Shown piece by piece: positions 8,002 through 11,658 of a stretch of 11,658 bases of DNA. Position numbers and translations under genes: made by a program. This DNA is from an uncultured bacterium (GTDB lineage: Bacteria > Cyanobacteriota > Vampirovibrionia > Gastranaerophilales > Gastranaerophilaceae), in NCBI GenBank assembly GCA_947365485.1, contig CANAXK010000030.1, forward strand, positions 1 to 11,658, written 5' to 3'. The notes beneath the pieces are model-generated. The model searched no databases and was not told the origin of the DNA. It was given only the letters and a program-made list of their open reading frames with translations. How positions within the stretch are numbered: position 1 is the stretch's first letter; each line of letters opens with the position of its first letter.

Positions 8002-9165
8002 GTGAGAGATTTATTTAGAGTACTGGTAGTTGGGATAGTTATGTTTATTGCTCCGTATGTTTGCGCAGAGCAGTACAAGGTGCTGGTTATTCCGGACAAC
8101 ATCGTGACAGAAAACGACGCGATTGATTCATATATCTACAATGCAACATCAGAGTTTTTTGCAAACGAAGTAATCAACCTGCTTAACCAGACTGATTTTA
8201 TCACCTCACCAACAGTAAGCGAGGAGCGAAAGCTTCTTAAGAGTTCGCCTTACTCAATGATTCCTGCAAGGAATCTCACAAACAAATTCAAGACCTCGTA
8301 CAACATTGATTTTGTTCAGCTAAAAAAAATTGCAGCAACGAATCAGGCAAGATATGTGCTTTTGATGACTTCTTCTGTTGATTCGGAAAACTACATACTT
8401 AGAAGAACAGTCTGGGATTTTATGAACGTACCTGGTGCAACAGTCATTGACCCGGCTTACAAAATCTCAACCTACGCAGCGCTTGTGGATGTTCAAAAAA
8501 ATTCAGTGCTCTGGTCAAACACTTTCTACAAGACAATCAGCGTTGTAGAAAGCCGCATTATTCCCCGAGGGCCTTCGCCGCAAACAGAGCAGCTTCAAAA
8601 AATCAGGGATTATTCAAGAATGCTCTGTCCTGAAATCGCGCAGAATGTTCAGTTAAAAGTGCTTACTCCGGCTGATTACGCAAAGGAATCAACCCAGATT
8701 TATTATGACATGGGCAACTTTGACAACGTATTCACAAAGAAGTACAGAAGATGGTATAAAGAGGGCTCAAAAGATTATGATGTTGCAAAAACCCGTGTAG
8801 ACGCACAAATTGCAAACACCAAAGAAAAGATTAACGACACAAAAGAAAAAACTAAGAAAAAATATCAGAGCTATAAACAACAGCGTCAGGAAAAAGCGCT
8901 TCAAAAATACGAAGAGAAGCTCAATTCCAAGCTGGAAGTAAAAGCCGAGCCTGTTATAAAATCAGAGCCGGAGGTTTCCAAGCCAATCCTTAAGCTACCT
9001 AAGTTTGAAAAGCCTGAACCGAATGTTCACAGCATCAATTACCAGAAACCGGCGCAGGACACTTTCAGCACATACGAGCCTATTGATATAAAAAAGACCA
9101 GAAAAAACAATCTCTACGGAGATTTTGATACAAACCGTCCGAATCTTAGAGACTACGCTAATTAG
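8002..9165 (+). CDS. Secreted protein of unknown function with charged coiled-coil and proline-rich tail
   Basis: 387 residues; I do not recognise a named family. Residues 1-22 are a signal peptide (MRDLFR, hydrophobic core, cleavage after VCA at 20-22, no lipobox). Residues 23 to about 225 form an alpha/beta domain starting KVLVIPDN. It includes a helix (EFFANEVINLLNQTDF) and the strand pair YVLLMTSSVD and STYAALVDVQKNSVLWSNTF. This pattern recalls CsgG- or TolB-N-like periplasmic domains, but only by eye. Residues about 257-310 are a Lys/Glu/Gln-rich coiled coil. The tail has KP/EP repeats (KAEPVIKSEPEVSKP) and ends RDYAN. The GTG start at 8002 is chosen because it alone provides the signal-peptide n-region; the next ATG (8041) would cut into the hydrophobic core. 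There is no Shine-Dalgarno, in line with the predicted leaderless mRNA. It probably acts in the periplasm or outside the inner membrane. Confidence 0.85.
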   Translation: MRDLFRVLVVGIVMFIAPYVCAEQYKVLVIPDNIVTENDAIDSYIYNATSEFFANEVINLLNQTDFITSPTVSEERKLLKSSPYSMIPARNLTNKFKTSYNIDFVQLKKIAATNQARYVLLMTSSVDSENYILRRTVWDFMNVPGATVIDPAYKISTYAALVDVQKNSVLWSNTFYKTISVVESRIIPRGPSPQTEQLQKIRDYSRMLCPEIAQNVQLKVLTPADYAKESTQIYYDMGNFDNVFTKKYRRWYKEGSKDYDVAKTRVDAQIANTKEKINDTKEKTKKKYQSYKQQRQEKALQKYEEKLNSKLEVKAEPVIKSEPEVSKPILKLPKFEKPEPNVHSINYQKPAQDTFSTYEPIDIKKTRKNNLYGDFDTNRPNLRDYAN

Positions 9166-10616
9166 TTCTGGATATAGAAAAGATACGAACCTCTTTCCTG
9201 ATGTGAATACAAAACATCCTGTTCTTGCAGCCACTCAAACACGTAACCAAACATCTGGTTCTTTCTATAATCTTTAACCATATACAGCCAGAATTTTTGA
9301 CCTTTTTTCAAATTATTAAGGTAGCTAAAAATCTTTTCCCTTCCGCCTCCTGCCGTATCCATTTCATAGATATTTTCCGTATCAAATCCGAGGTTTGAAG
9401 AGTAGAACAAATAGCTTGAAGTAGATGCAGAGTTGCACAAAACAGCGTCGGTTTCAGGGTTAAACTTCTCTTTCAAAATCATCATAAGATTCTTTGGAGC
9501 ATAGGTTATAAAAGTCTCCACCTTAGAAATCTTGTTCAGGTACGAAAAATTGTACCCGCCAAACGCGAGAAAAAAACAAACCAACCCTGCCCAGAAAGCC
9601 TTGCTGTTTAAGGAGTCGACAGTTTTTACTGCTAACAGAATAAACCCGACAATAAAATACAGCCCGACTCTTCCAACAAAAGGATACAGATGCAGAAGCG
9701 ACGCCAAAAGACAGAGCGCCAGTGTTATCACAATAAATATTGACATCGGCTTTCTGTCTTTCAAGCAGAAAAACATTCCGCCAAGAGTCAGGATAAACCA
9801 GAATAGCGGCAAGACATTCGGATAAAAATCGTATTGATAATTCAAGCCAAGCAGTCTTACAAGGCTCTTTGGCGTAAAGCTCCAGAACCCGTCGTCCCAA
9901 TAGTTCGGGAAGAAAGAATTTAAATCAATACGGGATGGATTAAGATTGAACACAAAATACGCAAGCATAAGCCCCCCAAGAGGAATTATGATGCCAAGGA
10001 ATCGTTTATAAAACTCTTTGTCTTTGAAATTGTTAATCAAATTTTGGATAAAAAACGCGCCGATAAAAAATACTGACGGAAGCGAAATCAGCGGAAGCAA
10101 AAGGATTACACCTCCTAGTCCGATTGTCTTTTTAAGGCTTAGCTTTGCAAGATTTATCTTAGGTAAATAATAGAAACATAGAGCACAGATTAAAATATCG
10201 AAAGAATACTGTTTAAAAGTCACAGAGAAGTTTAGTACCGGCCGGCTTACCATGTAGATAAAAAGGCTCAAAACAACAGAGATTCTTTTTTTGAAAAATT
10301 CCGAGCCAATAAGATAAAGGACTCCTGCCGCTCCAATATTAGCAGCAAGTGAAATAAATTTGAACGCGTACTCATTGTAGCCAAATATTCCACTCACAAA
10401 CCTTCCGATAAGCAGGAACACCGGCGGCGCAGATTGCGCATCACCGAGCGGAAGAAACATCTGCCAGAGGTTCTTATCCAACATTGTCAGGATAAGCCTG
10501 CACTCATCGTCCTCAAAATTTCCGCTCGATACAAAAAGGTTAAGCCTTAATGCCACACCCAGGATTACAACCAATCCGAGTGCAACATAGTAGAGAATGT
10601 CTTTAGTCTTAGTCAT
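9162..10616 (-). CDS. Membrane glycosyltransferase, GT39/ArnT-like (PMT family, GT-C fold)
   Basis: 484 residues with about eleven hydrophobic segments and a C-terminal soluble domain (about 366-484). The first loop after TM1 carries the acidic motif NFEDDECR (34-40), the position of the catalytic Asp/Glu of GT-C enzymes of the PMT/ArnT family. A conserved-looking FKQYSFD follows in a later loop. Such enzymes transfer a sugar from a polyprenyl-phosphate donor on the outer face of the inner membrane to protein, lipid A or another glycan. The acceptor cannot be read from sequence. The ATG at 10616 has an AGGGAG Shine-Dalgarno at 10621-10626, four bases upstream. Its stop codon overlaps the stop of the convergent secreted protein by four bases. 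An intrinsic terminator lies 12 bp or more upstream of the start, so it is probably insulated from the tRNA gene or reads from a promoter next to it. Confidence 0.8.
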   Translation of the reverse strand: MTKTKDILYYVALGLVVILGVALRLNLFVSSGNFEDDECRLILTMLDKNLWQMFLPLGDAQSAPPVFLLIGRFVSGIFGYNEYAFKFISLAANIGAAGVLYLIGSEFFKKRISVVLSLFIYMVSRPVLNFSVTFKQYSFDILICALCFYYLPKINLAKLSLKKTIGLGGVILLLPLISLPSVFFIGAFFIQNLINNFKDKEFYKRFLGIIIPLGGLMLAYFVFNLNPSRIDLNSFFPNYWDDGFWSFTPKSLVRLLGLNYQYDFYPNVLPLFWFILTLGGMFFCLKDRKPMSIFIVITLALCLLASLLHLYPFVGRVGLYFIVGFILLAVKTVDSLNSKAFWAGLVCFFLAFGGYNFSYLNKISKVETFITYAPKNLMMILKEKFNPETDAVLCNSASTSSYLFYSSNLGFDTENIYEMDTAGGGREKIFSYLNNLKKGQKFWLYMVKDYRKNQMFGYVFEWLQEQDVLYSHQERGSYLFYIQN

Positions 10617-10628
10617 AGCGCTCCCTGC

Positions 10629-10658
10629 AAAATAAAAAAACTAAGCTTGCCGCTTAGT
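10629..10658 (-). terminator. Intrinsic terminator after tRNA-Gly
   Basis: On the minus strand, ACTAAGC pairs with GCTTAGT (7-bp perfect stem, GGCAA loop, 10658-10640), followed at once by a T7-A-T4 tract. It lies 45 nt past the tRNA CCA end and just before the glycosyltransferase Shine-Dalgarno. It should end the tRNA transcript. If the candidate promoter at 10673-10701 is real, the same hairpin sits at the very 5' end of the glycosyltransferase leader. Confidence 0.8.
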
Positions 10659-10672
10659 CTATTTAATCTCAT

Positions 10673-10701
10673 ATTTTAAGTATTGTGTTATGTATTTTCA
10701 A
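10673..10701 (-). promoter_or_regulatory. Candidate promoter of the glycosyltransferase gene
   Basis: On the minus strand, TTGAAA (10701-10696, 5/6), a 17-base spacer and TAAAAT (10678-10673, 5/6), starting three bases after the tRNA 3' end. The predicted start is near 10666, about 50 nt before the ATG. The sequence is AT-rich, so a chance match is possible, but some promoter is needed here because a terminator separates the gene from the tRNA. Confidence 0.4.
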
Positions 10702-10703
10702 AA

Positions 10704-10778
10704 TGGAGCGGGAGACGAGGCTCGAACTCGCGACATCCTCCTTGGCAAGGAGGCATTCTACCACTGAATTACCCCCGC
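10704..10778 (-). tRNA. tRNA-Gly(GCC)
   Basis: 75 nt with encoded CCA. It folds as a full cloverleaf: acceptor stem GCGGGGG with CUCCCGC (one G-U), D arm AUUC-AGUGGUA-GAAU, anticodon stem CCUCC/GGAGG around UUGCCAA, variable AUGUC, and T arm GCGAG-UUCGAGC-CUCGU, then the U discriminator and CCA. The anticodon GCC (10744-10746) reads GGC and GGU glycine codons. It has its own promoter and terminator, so it is a monocistronic tRNA unit. It is charged by the glycyl-tRNA synthetase whose alpha subunit is encoded in the same window. Confidence 0.98.
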
Positions 10779-10791
10779 TCGGTATATTTCT

Positions 10792-10819
10792 ATAGTACAT
10801 GAAAAATTTTTGAAGTCAA
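10792..10819 (-). promoter_or_regulatory. Promoter of tRNA-Gly
   Basis: On the minus strand, TTGACT (10819-10814, 5/6), a 16-base spacer and TACTAT (10797-10792, 5/6). The predicted start is near 10785, about 7 nt before the mature tRNA 5' end, a usual short leader for a tRNA gene. Confidence 0.7.
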
Positions 10820-10838
10820 GCGTTAAACATTAACATTC

Positions 10839-11231
10839 TTATTTTGTTAACACCACAGATTTATACATCTTGTTATTAGGAGCATTGTTGCCAAGTTTAA
10901 TAATTTTCTCAAGCGCAAATTTCAAAAGATTCATCTTCTTTGAAGATTCGCACACCACACTCTTTGAAGCCACAAAATCATCCATAGAATTTGCCACCAG
11001 TACATTTTTCTTTGGTACAAACTTTGTGAAAGACACAAAAGGCTTGCCGTTGTTTTCGCCCATATCAAACCTCAAACGGGTTTGAAGACAAGTTTTGTCA
11101 ATATTTTTACGCGCAGCGTTTAGCTTATCAAACTTGCCGTGCTCAACCGCATAATCAGCAACAAGCCTCAATGATTCGCTGTCCAAAAACTTTGCTCTAA
11201 ATGATGTATTAGTGTTATTTGTTATCTGCAT
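10839..11231 (-). CDS. Small protein of unknown function with N-terminal SFRAKF segment
   Basis: 130 residues with no signal peptide or membrane segment, so probably cytoplasmic. I do not recognise a characterised family. Visible parts are MQITNNTNTSFRAKFLD at the start, an alpha-helical stretch (SLRLVADYAVEHGKFDKLNAARKNI), a probable beta pair (QTRLRFDM and KPFVSFTKFV) and a basic C-terminal helix (KKMNLLKFALEKIIKL). The protein is lysine-rich. From memory, short N-terminal N-x-x-F-x-A-x-F segments start many small uncharacterised proteins in Gastranaerophilales; if so this is a lineage-restricted family. The ATG at 11231 has a good Shine-Dalgarno (AAAGGA at 11238-11243, six bases upstream), which supports a real gene. 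It is divergent from the TSCPD gene with a 111-bp gap. No clear promoter or terminator was found for it. Confidence 0.8.
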   Translation of the reverse strand: MQITNNTNTSFRAKFLDSESLRLVADYAVEHGKFDKLNAARKNIDKTCLQTRLRFDMGENNGKPFVSFTKFVPKKNVLVANSMDDFVASKSVVCESSKKMNLLKFALEKIIKLGNNAPNNKMYKSVVLTK

Positions 11232-11285
11232 ATTAAATCCTTTCTATTATATAAAACCCGCTAATAAAATTTTTTGCTATTCAAT

Positions 11286-11315
11286 TTGAAATTACAAATC
11301 AAAATGTGCTATACT
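11286..11315 (+). promoter_or_regulatory. Predicted promoter of the TSCPD-domain gene
   Basis: TTGAAA (11286-11291, 5/6), an 18-base spacer and TATACT (11310-11315, 5/6) preceded by TGC, forming an extended -10. Start is predicted near 11322, giving a leader of about 21 nt that includes the AGGAG site. This supports the downstream ATG at 11343, because the upstream ATG at 11274 would lie before the promoter. Confidence 0.65.
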
Positions 11316-11342
11316 GTTAACAACAATTTAAGAGGAGATTAT

Positions 11343-11654
11343 ATGAGCGATAATATTCAAATAAAAGAAGTTAACGGCGTTGATATAGTTCAATACCAGC
11401 CAAAAGGTGTGTGCTGCAAAATGATGCAGATGAGAATCAAAGACAACAAGATTCAGGACGTAGAATTTGTAGGAGGCTGCAACGGTAACCTTAGTGGGAT
11501 TGGTATCCTCATAAAAGGTATGGATATCAACGAAATAGTTCCAAAACTCAGCGGACTTCCTTGCGGAAGCAGACCAACAAGCTGCCCAGACCAGCTTACA
11601 AAAGGCATTGAAGCTTATCTTGAAGCAAAAGCTGCTGTTGGAGTAAATAACTAG
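11343..11654 (+). CDS. Stand-alone TSCPD-domain protein (TIGR03905-like)
   Basis: 103 residues, a single TSCPD domain. The name-giving motif PTSCPDQL is at about 78-85, with EFVGGCNGNLSGI at 41-53 and LPCGS at 72-76. The four family cysteines (24 or 25, 46, 74, 81) are present, a set that could bind a metal or act in redox. The same domain is found at the C-terminus of B12-dependent (class II) ribonucleotide reductases, where cysteines help re-reduce the active site. Free-standing versions have no established role that I know of. I place the start at the ATG at 11343, not at the in-frame ATG at 11274. It has a strong AGGAG at 11333-11337, the conserved domain begins soon after, and the longer version would start upstream of the predicted promoter. 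An ATG immediately after the stop (11656-11658) may begin another gene beyond the edge. Confidence 0.92.
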   Translation: MSDNIQIKEVNGVDIVQYQPKGVCCKMMQMRIKDNKIQDVEFVGGCNGNLSGIGILIKGMDINEIVPKLSGLPCGSRPTSCPDQLTKGIEAYLEAKAAVGVNN

Positions 11655-11658
11655 AATG

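Noticed and set aside
10822-10834. GTTAA-ACA-TTAAC hairpin as terminator of the 130-residue protein gene
   Set aside because: The stem is only five AT-rich pairs and no T-tract follows on the minus strand.
11246-11251. Perfect TATAAT (minus) as promoter of the 130-residue protein gene
   Set aside because: Transcription would start near 11239, inside the Shine-Dalgarno at 11238-11243, and no -35 or TG extension is present; the real promoter is probably farther upstream.
11274-11342. In-frame N-terminal extension of the TSCPD protein from an ATG at 11274
   Set aside because: The extension spans the predicted promoter, has no ribosome-binding site and is not part of the family domain; the ATG at 11343 has AGGAG at the right distance.

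Overview
The window looks like ordinary chromosomal DNA of a Gram-negative-type bacterium with fairly low GC. My best guess is a gut Cyanobacteria-related lineage (Gastranaerophilales/Melainabacteria). The reasons are the split-subunit glycyl-tRNA synthetase gene standing apart from glyS, a very long AsmA/TamB-like envelope protein, a stand-alone TSCPD protein, and a small protein with an N-terminal NTSFRAKFL segment that I recall from that group. That assignment is inference. I see no phage, IS, CRISPR array or recognisable defence system.

Layout. Positions 1-3448 are on the minus strand, read right to left: glyQ (glycyl-tRNA synthetase alpha), an intergenic spacer with two tight hairpins, then two paralogous amino acid permeases of the cationic amino acid transporter type. 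The second permease overlaps the first by 26 bp and runs off the left edge. Positions 3561-7907 (minus) hold one 1448-residue AsmA/TamB-like protein. It diverges from a secreted 387-residue protein of unknown function (8002-9165, plus). The 94-bp gap between them contains back-to-back promoters that would give almost leaderless mRNAs, with an inverted repeat between them. The secreted protein gene collides tail to tail (4-bp stop overlap) with a GT39/ArnT-like membrane glycosyltransferase (9162-10616, minus). Upstream of that lies a tRNA-Gly(GCC) gene with its own promoter and an intrinsic terminator. Next is a 130-residue protein of unknown function (10839-11231, minus), and divergently a 103-residue TSCPD-domain protein (11343-11654, plus).

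How the genes work together. The two permeases probably import amino acids, and glyQ and tRNA-Gly belong to translation. The AsmA/TamB-like protein, the secreted protein and the lipid-linked-sugar glycosyltransferase all point to the cell envelope. Their clustering and the shared divergent promoter region suggest, but do not prove, a joint role. Nothing is a clear new system. The best leads are the divergent leaderless promoter pair with its possible operator, the unknown secreted coiled-coil protein, and the two-hairpin intergenic element.
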